From: Acanthaster planci
Taxonomy: Eukaryota; Echinodermata; Asteroidea; Valvatida; Acanthasteridae
Length of the DNA: 64,000 nucleotides
Direction of reading: 5' to 3'
Assembly: GCF_001949145.1 (NCBI RefSeq)
Contig: NW_019091366.1
Span: 1,362,799 to 1,426,798, forward strand
The notes below the pieces were generated by a model. It did no database searches and was not told the origin of the DNA. It saw nothing but the letters and a program-made list of their open reading frames with translations. The position numbers were made by a program, and so were the translations under genes. Of the stretch, positions 34,701 through 58,132 are shown piece by piece (the stretch's first letter is position 1; the number at the start of each line of letters is the position of its first letter).

Positions 34701-35880
34701 ATTCTTAAAGATGGAATTAGTGTCATCTAATAATTTTGTCTGATGGCATTTTGTCATGAAACATTCGCGCTGACATTTTAGTAGGGCAGTAGTTATAATC
34801 TTTGGCGTTATGGATTGAATGGATTCCTAAAAAGGGAATATCAAGTTCATAGTGAATTTATCCACTTTGGTGTTTCCATCAACTGCAGCTTTTTGGTGCC
34901 TTAGACACATGTCATATCTCATTCCCACTGTCTTGATGCTGTGTTGTTTATTAATATTAGATGTTTTTCAAAAGACCAGTGACTCACGCTGAGCTTTGCA
35001 ATAGTGTAAGGCACAAAAAAGTGTAATCGTCAGCACATTTTGGAAAATCTTTTGTCGGTCATGTTCACGACAATCATGTAGAATTTTTTTTACCGTTGGA
35101 CGCTCTGCCACAGTGTGGCTGGTGGAGACATTACTGAGCTAGTAATAGGCATGGTAGAATCGACAAAGCCGCAATACACAACTCCTACCTGTTATCTCAT
35201 ATTATGGGACTGGAGGATATTAAGTGCATTTTGATATATAAAAGGAAACAAAGGAGGAGGTGTTCGTCTTCTTTTTTTTAAATTTATTTTTACTTTATTA
35301 CATAACTACCTATGTAAGAGAAATTGGAACTTCATTCACTGATAGCCACAGATGGAAAGCAAGGTTTAAGATTTTGGACTCTTCATATTTTGAAGTCTAT
35401 GTAGAGGTCATATTTTCCAAACTGGTTCGAAATAGAGAAGGAATTTCGTGGGGTACTATGTATGTATTCCCGTAGATGTTAACAATCTGTCAACCGATTC
35501 GATCTATTTGCGTCTGACTTACGAAAACGCCCCAAATGTCAGCGTTTTACGTCACGCAACAGCCGTCATGTATCTAAGTCGAATAGTTTCCTTGAACCGT
35601 CACTCGTCCGAGATGGGGCCCACCTGTACGGTGGCCCTGATTGAACACCCAGAGCCGCGAACAGCGAAAGGTTATTAATCTAACCTGGTTAACAAGGACG
35701 GGTGAATAATGTTTAGACAAGCCTCTGAGATGTACACCAGGTGGGCGTAAATTGGTTGTCAATGCCGAAAGATTGCGTATTAGGAAACATTCAGCATTTA
35801 TTGGTTTACATTGCTTTTGGCGGTAGTTCGGGACATTGGTGTAAATACTGCTGATAGCGGCTTGTTTTTAGGACAACAAA
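31741..35880. other. Non-coding stretch downstream of the homeobox gene
   Basis: No exon was recognised. A GC-richer block at about 33,990-34,450 has open frames on both strands, the longest 123 codons and rich in Arg and Lys. Nothing in it matches a family I know, and opposite-strand frames of similar length argue against coding. Confidence 0.6.
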
Positions 35881-36053
35881 TACGGCCGTTTGACAATAGT
35901 GCGCCACCAAGAGTTTGCAACAAGTTGGCCAATCACAATGCGCGAAATTTTGTCGATCCAGTGCGCGTTTGGAAAGGGTCGACAAATTTTGCGCGTCATG
36001 ATTAGCCAACGCATTGCAAACTCTTGGTGGCGCACTATTGTGAATCGCCCGTA
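35881..36053. mobile_element. Foldback (inverted-repeat) element of 173 bp
   Basis: The left arm (35881 to about 35958) and the right arm (about 35977 to 36053) are reverse complements with few mismatches, for example caatagtgcgccaccaagag against its exact complement at the right. About 18 bp lie between them. The element begins TACGG and ends CCGTA, so TA could be the duplicated target as for Tc1/mariner-related MITEs. It has no coding capacity. The nearly identical short peptides it yields on both strands are a consequence of the palindrome. Confidence 0.75.
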
Positions 36054-36164
36054 TCTGGAATAATGAATGGTAATTACAAGAATAAAACTGAGACAGCCAA
36101 CGACACTTTGCTAGTTGTGTCAAAGAAGTGTCTATACTGTATGTCTATATATGCTTTTATCCTC

Positions 36165-36370
36165 TCACACGATCCTCATCACTCATCTTTACCATCAGAC
36201 CACTGTCAAGATCCCCACCGTCACCATCGTTCATTTCATCGGCCCCATCGGCATACAAAATCGCCAAATCACCACCACTATCGTTCCCATGCTCTTTCTA
36301 ATCTTTTTTTGTTATCCTTCTTGCATCTTACTCAACTTCTCACCGCCACCGTCACCGCCATTTTTTAACG
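36165..36370. repeat. Degenerate CAC/CAT/CCG trinucleotide-rich tract
   Basis: The plus strand is pyrimidine- and ATC/CAC-rich, with recurring caccat, caccgt and catcgg, ending in accgccaccgtcaccgcc before a T run. It is low complexity, and open frames through it are His/Pro-rich and incidental. Confidence 0.6.
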
Positions 36371-39300
36371 CCGTCCATTAAATCCGCATCCAAACACAAG
36401 CAGCGATGGTAGTCCTATCTTCTGTCACCTGTGCTTCCCAGGAGTCCCTCAGAGTGTCCAAATCTCACAGCGAACAAACTTTGAATCAGAAATTAATTGA
36501 CTTCGTTAATATCTGGGCCACAAGAGAGATTCAGTGAGATCTTTGTTTAGAGCTGAGGGACTTTGCAGAGAAAGTGGATGACTGAGGTGGAGATTTTTTT
36601 AAGACGAAATAGAAGGAGCAGAAAGGGTTTCGATTCCATCGAGGCCAGGAGATGTGCTTGAGTCCTTCGCCTTTTGTTGGCCGCGGGGGGTTCCCGGCAA
36701 TTCGATTCCTGTGTTCCCAAGGCTCTTTACCTCCAAGTGCAACCCAGCGTCGCGGCAGCCCCTGGGCCAAAAATTCATTTTCTACCCGGGGCACAATCCT
36801 TGAGAAACGTATCAAGAACCGGCAAAAGGGCCGAACGTCCTGTCCATTAACGGGGGAGAGGCCTCGATATCTGACGGTCGGTGGGGAACAAGCACTGGAA
36901 GTCTGAACGCGGGTGAAAATGGACTATCAGGCGAAACCTGATCGCTTGCGGAACTGCGGCATCATATACAGTCAAGCACTCGGAAAACGCTCTAATGTGA
37001 GGCATTTAGGATGAAAATGCAGGGCAGGGCTGCGTCTACTAAATGCCCCCCCCCCACGAAAGCAGGGGAAGGGAAGGAGGAAGCACCAGTCTGGGGTTGT
37101 TATCAAGAAGGCACGGTAAAAAAACACACCCACACACACAGGTTGACAGCGCGTGCGCTGTCGGTTTTTTTTGGAGGGGGGGGCTGTCTCACGGTAGATT
37201 CGTGCCGATTGGAGGCGCACGCGCTCGCGTGCTATTCCCCCTTCCAGCCTCCAGTTTATCGCGGGCTTCATTGATATTCCAGACCATGAACGGCGCTCCT
37301 TCTTTGGCCGGCCGCAATGACATGCCAAGTGGGTTATACGAGAAAACTGTCGACTGAACAACCTAAACCGATACCAGCGAGCGAACCTTACTCGAGCCGG
37401 ATGCCCGTACCGTGATAGCTTGAAGTGTTTAATGGATTTGATCGGACTATATTAAATAGAGTCTGCCGGCACAGTTACGGATTTTGGGGGAGGTTGTGGC
37501 GGGACGGAGCAAGCGAATACATGTAGTAGCGCGTTTGATTCACTACATCTACCAGGCGGAAGAAGTAGTTTCGTGCCCACTGACCATCTTGCCATCCGTC
37601 AGTCCTTTGAGCTGTCACTCCGGACATGGCACGTGGTCTCTGTAATCGGCCGAAGTACACTCACATCTCTCTCACCTTTGTCCAACCAAGTCCCTTTCTT
37701 CACCCTTCAATTATCCGGGACATCGGGTCCCAAGTTCTGCTCGCCTCTTCGTCTTGTTTCACTGGTAAAAATGCAGGAGGAAAAGGATCCCCGAGTATTG
37801 GGTGCTTGGCAGCGCGACTGCCTGCCAGTGGAAAAGCATTGTGGCTTTTAGTGACGGTGATATAGTTGTGACCGGCAATAAAAAATAAGAGTGATAACAT
37901 TCTCTTGGGTCAACAGCCAAAGCCTGGTCTAGCAAAATTATTTAAGTTCATGTTTGGAATGCACTCTTGGGAGATTTGCGCCGGCGAAAAACCACAATCA
38001 AGCCGCTCTTTACATTTAGCTGGGACGGTGATCTACGCTGCTGATATCCCATGCCGGCATGCTGAACTCTCGCATCGCTTACCGTCAGAGAGACCATAAC
38101 CGTACGGCTTCCCAAGAGAGCCGTTGCGCGGTGCGACTTGCGTTTTTTGACGGTGTATAATGAGGGCAGAGTGGCCCGTGTTGTTGAGCACGATTCCTTT
38201 TTTTCTGGCGGTACCCGTGCGTATGGTTAGTACTTCGCCAGGGAGCCACCCACGAGATATCTGCGCTCTGGCTGGCCGTTAAATCACGTTCGTGGTTAAA
38301 TTAAGAATCTATTGTTCCCGGAGGTACCGCTACCTACAACGAGGGTGTCTGCACCGACACGCTGGGTCAATTTGGCAAAGGCCTGAATCTCGCTTTTATT
38401 TTGAAGAACAGTTTTTTTTTCTGTTATCTGTCAAACCAAACAGCATTGCCTTTTGTGTTCTGATTGATAACATTCGATTCTGTCAACCTCCATATGAACA
38501 ACTGAAATTTGGTTCAGGGTTTTTAGGTACGACTTTATAGTCGTACACAGAGTTATTCTACAGAGAGTTATTCTACTATCTTCATTTTGCGATGGCCATG
38601 TATAGCATTTTCACCTGTAGATATTGACCTTCCAACTTTTTTTTTAATTAAAGGAAAAATCTATCAAAACCCTATCCAAGTGTTGAAACATTTTTTACTT
38701 ATAATAAGAGTGGGTGTAGTATATTTTTTTCAGGTACAAACTTTGGACATGAAAGGTGGACGATCATGAGCCGTTCGACATAATACCAAAGACAGTGTCT
38801 TCATCTCTTTCATTGTGTTTTGGTGATCAAACAGCACTAATCAAAGTGCGGTTAATGTTGCGATAACGTACCGCCTTAATGTCTTTATCGCCCATATTAA
38901 CTCAACTAACCCCTTCCTTTGCCAGCCCACAATCACCCCTGACTTTACGAACAACGACACGATATTCCGCCGCTGGCTACAATTGTTCAATCTCTACCTC
39001 CTCTCTTAAGCACCCTTTTAGCGCTCCATTTTGGCCTGACATATTCCTAAAATCGATCTTTAAGAGGACATTTTTGGCAATCAGGGGAGCCAGACTACGT
39101 ATGGGGTTCTTACTAGATCGATCCTGTCTGCATTGACCCGACCCTATTAAATCTTCACCTCGGTTTTTAATCGGGACCTAGCGGCGCGTTCTCTCCCAGT
39201 TTCGAGCCGATGGCGCCGGTAGCACGCCCTCGCTGTGTTAACCACCATGTTAATAAGCTCTCGCACCCTACGGGCAAACGCGAGAAACGCAGAGACTAAG

Positions 39301-42300
39301 GAATTCAGACGGGAACGCGTTTTATCTATCGTTACTTGCTGCTGATGTACTCGACTTGAACATTTCAGTACTTTATTTCCTCCCTGAGCGAGTTCATCTT
39401 TTTACATTTAAAAACAGTGGCAATTAAAAAAAATTACCCGAAACAAAAAAACATAACATTTTCCCAGCAAGCGCTTGTGTACTCGTTCAAGTCAGCAGGG
39501 ACACACAGAGAGACAGAACGACGGGTCTGAGGAGTGGAAAACATAACAAGGGGGGGGGGTCGCGTGTGTCTCTTGGTAATGCACACGCGATAAGTACGGG
39601 GACAGAATCGGTAACCGGCACTTATAGTTGGGATTGCAGAATGAGAATCGCTTGCCTTGAATTAAGAGGAGGGAAGGCTGAAAATCTCGGCAGGGTGGGA
39701 AGAGGGAGAAGGGGAGGGGGGAAGGGAGCAGGGAGTGAGAACAACGGCACTTAAAAGCCGATGGAGGAATTAAATAGCCGCAGCTCGATCTACTCAACGC
39801 TGTTGCTTGTGGCAAAACAGGAGCTAAGTGGGAGTGAGGACACGGGGAGGAGAACATAAAATACCCTTCGCTCGGCTCACGTGGCCACTGCCCGGAATAG
39901 AGCTGGAGAGAAGAGGCCCACTAGTCGTATAGCACGCAAGCCGCCGGAACTGCATGAACCATGGTGTCAGATCACTATTTAAAAGCCACCCGCTTCCCTT
40001 AACAATATCGGTTATGTCGCCGGAGAATTCTTGTAATCGATACGGCATTACCAGCTATTCAATTCCCTCTTAAAAGAGTGGCCGCACGCGGCCACCGTGT
40101 CCCGTCTCGGCGGTACACCCATGCCATGAGAGCGATATTATCATGGTATTAGAACGACATCTGACAGTGACCGATAGAATTACCCAAATGTTTTCCTAGC
40201 ACAAGACGATTGTCAGACAGGCTTAGAAACTTCCACCTTGCCAGTCGAAAGCAGACGCGTGCCGGGAGGGGGCGCACAGAGGACTTTCTGCACTTAAATA
40301 GTCCGAACCTTGAAACCTGCTGTGAACCAAGCCTTGGGCTGAATTCTCTTCCCGTCTCCCTTCACTCGGAGGAAAAATTTGCAAAGAGGAAGAGGGGTTA
40401 ATTTCCCATGCACGCGTGAAGGGACGGGGGCACAGCGAATCCCCAGTCAGGAAAGCTGTGTTAATAAGACTGTAGTCGTGCCCCCAGGGTACATGTATTG
40501 GGATCATATCTCGACTTATTAGCAAGCGGGATATATCATCGTGCAGCAAGCCATTGATATTCACTTGCATAGCTTTTCCCGCGGTATCTCACCCTCTCAA
40601 GTTTTTGGTCTTACTCCCGCATTGTCCCGTAAAACATTCAAACAACATGTTTTTACAGTCAGCGAATCTGACTGGGTAAGGACCTTTGCATTTTGCTCGG
40701 CGTGAACTAACGTGAGGCAATCGGAATTAATCGACTGCCGACCTCTTCAGGTGAAGAAAAGAAAAAAAAACTTGCAGTTGAACGACAGAAAATATATAGG
40801 CGCGAAACTCGATCTCGACCAAAAAATTGTGAAATCTGATAATGTCCATGTAACGGGACTCGATCTTCTGCGATGGAGACCGATGCAATAATTGAGGAGG
40901 TAAATTGATCTTAAAATAACGGGATATTTATAACCTCGTAAGGACATGTGCATTTTCTCTTTTAGGTGATGGTTTTATATGATATTAGTATGCGATGATG
41001 GTGATTCACAAACGACGACGGTTGGTGTTGTATAGCCGTCCAGGGGCCAATTAGTGAAGTGTATGAAGATGGGGTCCACGCCATACCGACAAGGTATCTG
41101 GTTTTCGTCAATGCTGCGGACTTGTTTGTCGAGTGTCTTTGTTGTGAGCTTTCAGAATTCTGCGTCAAAACGAAAATTGGAAATAGTTGCTTGGAAAATA
41201 TGCATTAAATATTAATAATTCTTTCACAATTTGTCAAGGATATAAAACAAACCATTTTGATTTCCCAACCTGTTTCTTGCTTCGCATAAGTTCCTACTTT
41301 TATTTTGCCATTTTATTTCTTTTCGACTTTAAACAAATTAATACCTTTTACTCTAGTTTACATTAAATTGTTTCCATGTAAATAACTCTGTCTTACATAA
41401 CCTAACCTAGCAAAAGCCTGAAACGCGGCGACAAATTCCTCGATAGTCTCAAGTTCATGTCTTGAATAGATGTTTGGTTCATTGTGTGGAATAGAAACAA
41501 ACTTTTTTGTTGCAATGCGCGTACAACGGTTCTTGTTACGTCAAGCTTTTTATTGTCGATGGGAAGGTAAATGTCACAACTCTGTCTTTGACCCTAGCCA
41601 TACATTTCCTTCTACACTGAACCCACTGCCTGGTAGGACCGACCCCACTCCCCCTTGAAGTCAAGATCATTTCTCGCCACGCTCCATTGATCAATAATCA
41701 GGGGTTCCTCCAGCGGCTGGGATGCCTGTCTCCAATTTCATCATCACCCGTAACAAGCCTTGAGACTCCAAACCCTACAAGACTCCTCTTATGAGACTAC
41801 TCCCTCCTCCAGAAACTGATGATTCATGTCCATTTCCAAGTCGTGCTACATGCAAGGCGCGATTGTAGGCGCGGGAGGTCGTGACTGACAGAGGAAGTCC
41901 GTTGTGGCGCGAAGTCGTCTGCTGTATGTCGCCAGATAACGCAGCATTTTGCTTTGTTGCCTTGGTAACTGAAATGATGAGTAAGAGAATTCACCCCTTT
42001 ATTCATATTCTAAACAAACCATGAACATTCTACAGTTGAGGTGATATTTTGTGATTTCTACTTCCAGTAATGCTATTACTTTCCATGAGCGCTCCTTTCC
42101 TACATTCAAATTTAATTGGCCCTAGTAATGCTCATAATACAATTCTGATCTACAAATTGCGTGAGCAGTAAATATCTAAATATTCCATACGACCATCGAC
42201 CATCTGTTTACAGACAAAAAGACTATCTTTGCTCCCAACTGAGGGATTCAATATACACAGACGAATTGGTCAAATAAAAAGAGAGCTGCTGAGACACTTC

Positions 42301-45300
42301 TTGCGTCTTGTACATGTACTGCAAAACATCAAGAGGCATTGACCCGGGATGTTCCAGGCCGAGTGAGAGAGGACATAAACTGCTCGGCTACCAGGGCACC
42401 CATGCCTAATTTAGGCCTGATTTATCGGTTAGACCCTCCACCGTGGACCTGGTAACGCTCTACTTTTATTGCAGTTAGTGGGCGATGACAACGTGTATAC
42501 AACTTGTTCCCCTACTTTTTGTCTGGCCATGTACTGACCCTTTACTTGAAAATGAACTCCAGGTCTGGAGCCGATTCGACTTCCATTGCCCCAGCTCGGC
42601 TATTTATCGTCATCGAAACTTACTTTGGTTCATAAAAATCCTAGTCTCTTTACTTAGTCTTTTGTCAGGTCTTTCGGGGGAAGTAAAAGTTTATTGATGA
42701 CTTGCACTTTGGAGAGACTCAAGTTCAGCGTCGGTGAAACTGTTTGACTTTGATGGAAGCAAGACAGAGGTATTTTGCTCTTTAGAGAGGGTTCCAGCCT
42801 GTAAAAGCGAGTACCTGATGCGCTATGGGAGGGCGACGAGCCGACCGCGTCAACAGAGGGTTCAAGAGAAATAATAACAACAACAGTGACAACGTATCAA
42901 TGACAACTTAACAACAGCAAGGACTTGGTCAGTGAAACAAACAGTAACGACTGTGGGGATAACTATTTTAACAAAACAAAATATACTACAACTAAAATCA
43001 TTTCAGCAACAGCACAGGAATCATCTTGAACGACTATACAGTAACCACAAATGCTGTCAAAATGGGTCATGTCTAAAAAGTGCGAAAACTTTGAGATAAA
43101 GATAAACTAAAATATTTATATATAAATCTTAGCTTTTCATGCGAAGTAATAAGCCCAGTCAGCAAATTTTAAGTCATTTGGGGATCTTATGATACTTTCG
43201 GTGCATCTACAGAGGTCTGTTTACAAGATCCAATTTCCATCATTTCTGTCCGCAGCGAAACGCGGTCATTCAAATAGCGGCGCAACCATCAAAAGTGGAT
43301 CAGGGCTCACCAATGTCATTTTACGAGCTTCTAAAAATCCGGGTAATGTGCCGCGGACGGCGCACACAAGACAATGAGGAAGGGAACAAGCCCCCTGATC
43401 CCTCGGTCTCATCTCCGGCGTTTCCTGGCAATGACTTGTGTGCAACCAGAGCGACGAAGGAGTCCCTCAGTCATTAAGCGCACAAGACCGGGCGCGAGTG
43501 AAATATGGTTCCCGTACAACGAGACCGGTGAATGGATGAAAAGGCGAGAAAAAATCAGGAGAAAGAAACAAGAGGGGCCGCCATCCAGCAGATCTATAAA
43601 TACCGTCGGCCGGCGTCTCTTGTCGATAGTACCAATTACTGAATCAAAAGGGGCATTTAATTTCTAGAATTATGGAGGGTCGGCCAACAAATTTGTCGTC
43701 TATCACACAGCTGTAATTGTTCTCGATTTTTGGTCATTACCGTGGGCTTAGTCTGGGCCAGCTTTTTGGGTCCCATGCTCCCTGTAGGCCTGATAAAGGC
43801 GTAATGGGCTACTGGTTTGCACTTTCTTTGTATTCTTCTACATGAAACTCGGGCAAACGTCTACACCGCAAGATGACATTAAGAAACTGTGGCTAAAATG
43901 TTGAATGTGTCATTGTGTATCTGGGTTACTGGCCAATTAAGCTGGCTATTAGCAAAGGGTAATTGTTGCCGTTAAACTACTCACTCTAAGTGACATTCCA
44001 ACTGAGAGATAACGAATATCTGTGATCTACATTTTGAAAGGAAACGGTCGTTTAACAGGATATTTAAGTGGGTTATCTTAGCATAGTATCTCGCAGAGGG
44101 GGGTAAGTGGTAGTAAAACCGTATTGGCGTAAGAATTACACTGAAATGGGAACACTTGTTTCCTTTAATGATTTCTTGAACCGGCAAGTGATCCTTTACC
44201 AGATGAAAATCCGGAAATAGATTTCAAAACGTCAAGAAAAATGATGGTTCCACACATATTTTGTGCTGCAAGTCTAATTGTATAATCAAGACGACAGACA
44301 AAAAACATCGACATTTAGAGGTTTGTTTTAGTGAGGATGTAGATTTAACATCAGATTTGTCAAACTATGACAGGGTGTGATTGTACACAATGTTGTTTGC
44401 ACCTTCAGGATTTCAATTTTAAATTTCATTTCCAAAATAAATTCTGTGCTCTCTCTGCCGACGACTTTACCAAGTAACATGAGTGAGAGATTCATTTGTA
44501 ACTCAAATTTTCTGTCAAAATTTGTACATTCGAGGCCCATATCAATTATGATACACTTTCGTACATTTTACTCAACTGTAGACAGATTTGTCGTTTATAT
44601 TCTACAAGAAAACAACAAACCTTCCAACAAAAATTTGCATGCGGAAACAAATTTAAAATTGGCCGACGTTCTGTCTTTCGTTTCCATTTTCAGCGTCATC
44701 TATCAATAAGGATGCTAAAATTGAAAGGTACATTGGAAAATTCCCCCACAAGAAAATCTTTTATAGAAGTCGAAAGGTTTTGGCAACATTTAGTAACACA
44801 AACGTTGTGGATGTTTACTAACATTCAGTTTACTTGTTTCTAGTTTGCGACAATCACAAGCAAACGCTTATTCTAGTAAGGTGTCACACAATTTGTATAC
44901 AAAGACTTCAAAATCATTAAACAATCTGAACTTGCATCTAATTGTTTCCACAGCCATTCTGTTAATACACGATACTCATTGCAATGGTGATTAACACGTC
45001 ACCGTTGATGGCGCCATACAGTGTCAGTGCCTTGTAAGTGTCTCGTGTCTCTCTGTAGTTATATAATTATGACCACGCTTCGTTTGACCTGTACTTCTTC
45101 CTTTATATTTGTATAGCATTCGACAAAGCACGGTTTTCCAAATTTGTCATAAAAGAAGCTTAGGAATTACTAAGGGATAAGCTTTTTTAAAATGCCAACC
45201 ACAGATGCCAGGATGAAGTGGGACACACTCCACTTTCACCTCGTTAAATTATTTACAATTCTGCGTTACTAAAGGTCAAGTTGATTGAATTCAAGGAGAA

Positions 45301-45777
45301 ACAAAAAGGGTTCATCCCAACACCATTAATTAATGAGATATACGCCCTTTAAGTGGAGCTGTTCATTAAGGAAAACAGAGTCTATAGTGCACCACAGGTG
45401 CAACGCATTTACGAACAAATTGTGCCATTAAGGCCGGTAAAATCCTACACGGGAAAATTGTTTTGAAGCGGCCGCCGCTCGCTTGTTGTAGCCGGTCAGC
45501 TCCTGGGGCTATACACGTGTTTCTCACCTGGAACTTATCTCGCAAAAAGATTATTGAGAGACTGGCGGCACGGAGCCCGCCACTACGAATTTGTTTTGTG
45601 GGTCGTCAGCTCGAAACGTAGTCTTAATTCAAGGTTTTTCCGTTGATGACGCCAGTGTCTACAAGCTCAGCTCAGCTCCATGGGAGAGGGTGAGATGTTA
45701 TTTTGTTAAACATGAGATACGACAAATCGTTCCACTAAACAACGATACATGGTCCAAGATGGCAATTGAGGCTTTGC
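36371..45777. other. Non-coding stretch
   Basis: Visible are a GC-richer segment (about 36,640-37,360) with CA and G runs and a gacagcgcgtgcgctgtc hairpin near 37,144, a purine-rich tract (about 39,660-39,745) and a CAA-rich tract (about 42,870-42,970). No gene, tRNA or coding transposon was found. Confidence 0.6.
38548..38577. repeat. Short direct repeat agagttattctac x2
   Basis: A 13-bp unit occurs twice within 30 bp. It is a local duplication with no further context. Confidence 0.55.
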
Positions 45778-45877
45778 ATGGTAGCCATATTGCAGGGCAG
45801 TTGTTTTGTTCCCGTAGGGAAACTCCCTTTGTGCATACCCTGTGAACAAAAGCACTGGCCTGCAAGGTGGCAGCCAT
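45778..45877. repeat. Imperfect 100-bp palindrome (foldback)
   Basis: Arms of about 45 bp, starting ATGGTAGCCA on the left and ending TGGCAGCCAT on the right, pair with roughly three quarters identity, including ttttgttc against gaacaaaa. It could be an old foldback MITE or an RNA hairpin. No flanking target duplication was recognised. Confidence 0.5.
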
Positions 45878-46722
45878 TCAAACTGTCTATACACGCACAG
45901 ACATTAGTCGGTGGTATTCCAAATCTTATCCTCGTCATCTTCTTGTGTTCTAGGATTTATTTTCAAGACCGGTATCCCCCGGTTAACTTCCTCTGGCACA
46001 CACTGCAACTTTATGAAGCCAATGTAAAGAGTGTGTTATTTGATTTCATAGCAGGCATTTGAAATTGATTACACACTTTGAAAGTTGCCAAACACCAGCC
46101 TCGAAATGAGCCTACCCAATACGCCTATTGGGAACACGTTTTACGGGTTAATGCTTCCTCGTTTGCTTGTCTAGAACGATTTGCAAAAATGGCCACGCAT
46201 TCGTCTGCAGCGGGTTCTGTGACTTAGAAAGAGTTGCTTCAATCAAATTGGCCTCTCAAATTTAACAGTCTGGAAGTGTTATTATGATTCACTCATATTT
46301 ATACTGGACTGATGTCAAGCGATTATTTTCGGACCTGTCAGGGAGGTAGTTGACTCTGTTTCTGTTGCCATGACGGCTGTCGCCGAGGGCAGAACAGAAT
46401 TTGTCCAAATAAACAGTCAGATGAAAAGTGAACTGGGCATTTTGTCCCCCAAAAGATTAAGCACTAGTAAAATATGTTTTACAGGATTTTTTTGCATCGT
46501 CGAAAGGAAAAAGTTGATGAGGCGAAAGAGTTTCCTCGGATCGGAGGAAGCGACAGACTTATTTTGGGTCTGAATCCTTCTTCCTGAAAAGGTGTGGTAT
46601 AAGTTTTCTACGCTGCAATTCTTTTTTTTCTTTTTTTTTGGTAAATGTACTAAGGATTTCTCAAAAGTGCCCTATAGGCACGGTAGCTCACAAGTCTGAA
46701 GAAGCTGTTACAGTGAGACAGT

Positions 46723-46903
46723 GAGAAGCAGTTACAGTTTTAGAGGTGGGAGGAAAACTCCAGAGGAATATTCTGGGTAAAACCAACATATAACAGAATC
46801 ATGTGAGGACCGAAACCCAGTCCACACTTGGACCGAGCCGGGGATGGAACCTGGACCGCAGAGACGGAAGTCAAGGAAAGAACCACTACACAAACCCGAC
46901 TCT
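46723..46903 (-). mobile_element. tRNA-derived SINE, copy B
   Basis: Second copy of the element at 1961-2135. On the minus strand the A-box region reads TGTGTAGTGGTT (plus strand 46881-46892) and the B box AGGTTCCATCC (plus strand 46842-46852), inside a head beginning gagtcgggttt. The 3' body (ggagttttcctcccacctc, then aaaactgtaactgcttctca) matches copy A closely. The two copies have diverged by substitutions and small indels, so this is not a recent insertion pair. A partial repeat of gttacagtgag lies just outside the 3' end, around 46,708. Confidence 0.7.
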
Positions 46904-47873
46904 CCGAAATTCTAATGCTACAGGTAGATTATTTCAATAGAGATTTCGCCTTTTTTAACTTTGAATTTTAAGTAGCAGTAAAGGACACTGATCGAGATAC
47001 AAACGCACAAGCAGACTTGATATAACCTTACTTATTTATCAACGATTCTAATCTCGGATGTCATCGCACTGACACACTTGTGTACACTGCATTTAGGGGC
47101 ACACAGTGTTTGGACGCGTGTACTCTGCTGAGGGCGTGCTTTAGTTGAACAGACACATAATTATTCTACTGGCTACCTTAGTCAGATCAGGCGCGCACAG
47201 ACCATTTAGTGAATCTGGTAAAGCCCACGGCCTGATTTGAAACAAGTCTACAAGATGGAGAGGATATGTGCAAAACTCGTCAGTATCTCTCATGGAACTA
47301 GATTTGAAGTTTACCAAGACATGCACTGTGATTTATATTTACAGTCTGACAAACATGAATTCCTACTCCCCCCCCAAAAAAAAAAATTAGCAGAATAATG
47401 AATAAAACATCTTTATCAGAAGATCAGAAAACTATTGCGGAGATTTCTTTACTTAAATAAACAAGAGTTCAAGCTCTTTCGTTTGTCATTTTCACGAACA
47501 CCCTTAGCAAGTACATCAATATTGTCTACTTTTTCCTGGCAACTGAAAAAATTCCGCCAAAACGTTGGGGCGCCCTCTTGTCTTCCAAACGCAAACGTTA
47601 GCAAGGTTAAGTACAAATTATATAAAATGGGGTTTTACTTTCTCGACCAGATACTGGTGTTTTGAGTCTCAGTGAAGCAGTGGCCGAGATATGTCAAAAG
47701 CTAAAACACCAAATGGATACAAAAGGCATCGACACAAAGTAGTTTTTGTGTACAAGTGCGTTTTAGCATAGCATCTACATGTAGCTGAAACCCGATTTAC
47801 TTGGATAATGTGGGTTTAACCAAGTTTTATTCAGGATAGGTTATTGTTGAGATTCAAACCAGAATTAAAAAAA
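46904..47873. other. Non-coding stretch between the SINE and the microsatellite
   Basis: An interval of nearly 1 kb with no gene. It holds a C8A10-type homopolymer junction near 47,369-47,388 and a GGGGCGCCCTCTTG motif near 47,567. Confidence 0.65.
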
Positions 47874-57988
<10,115 letters not shown>

Positions 57989-58132
57989 AGTACGGAAGTG
58001 TGACGTCACTTTGAACCAGCAAGAGCAGTGCAAACGAATGGAGTACGCGCGCGTGTTGGTTCACGCACTGGTTCTCGCGCTAATGCCTTATGTACACACT
58101 AATTGTGCGCGTGACGTATTCACTTTGGTGCT
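57989..58132 (+). mobile_element. Short inverted-repeat (MITE-like) element, copy 2
   Basis: Near-identical to the intron 2 copy, differing at only a handful of positions over about 140 bp. The ends are AGTACGGAAGTG and CACTTTGGTGCT, with the palindromic cAMP-response-type core TGACGTCA near the left end. High similarity with different flanks shows two separate insertions, probably not very old. The shared tatagag just left of both copies may belong to the element. Confidence 0.65.

Noticed and set aside
35806-36123. Two similar peptides (NSAPPRVCN core) on opposite strands
   Set aside because: Both come from the arms of the foldback element, which read almost the same on either strand.
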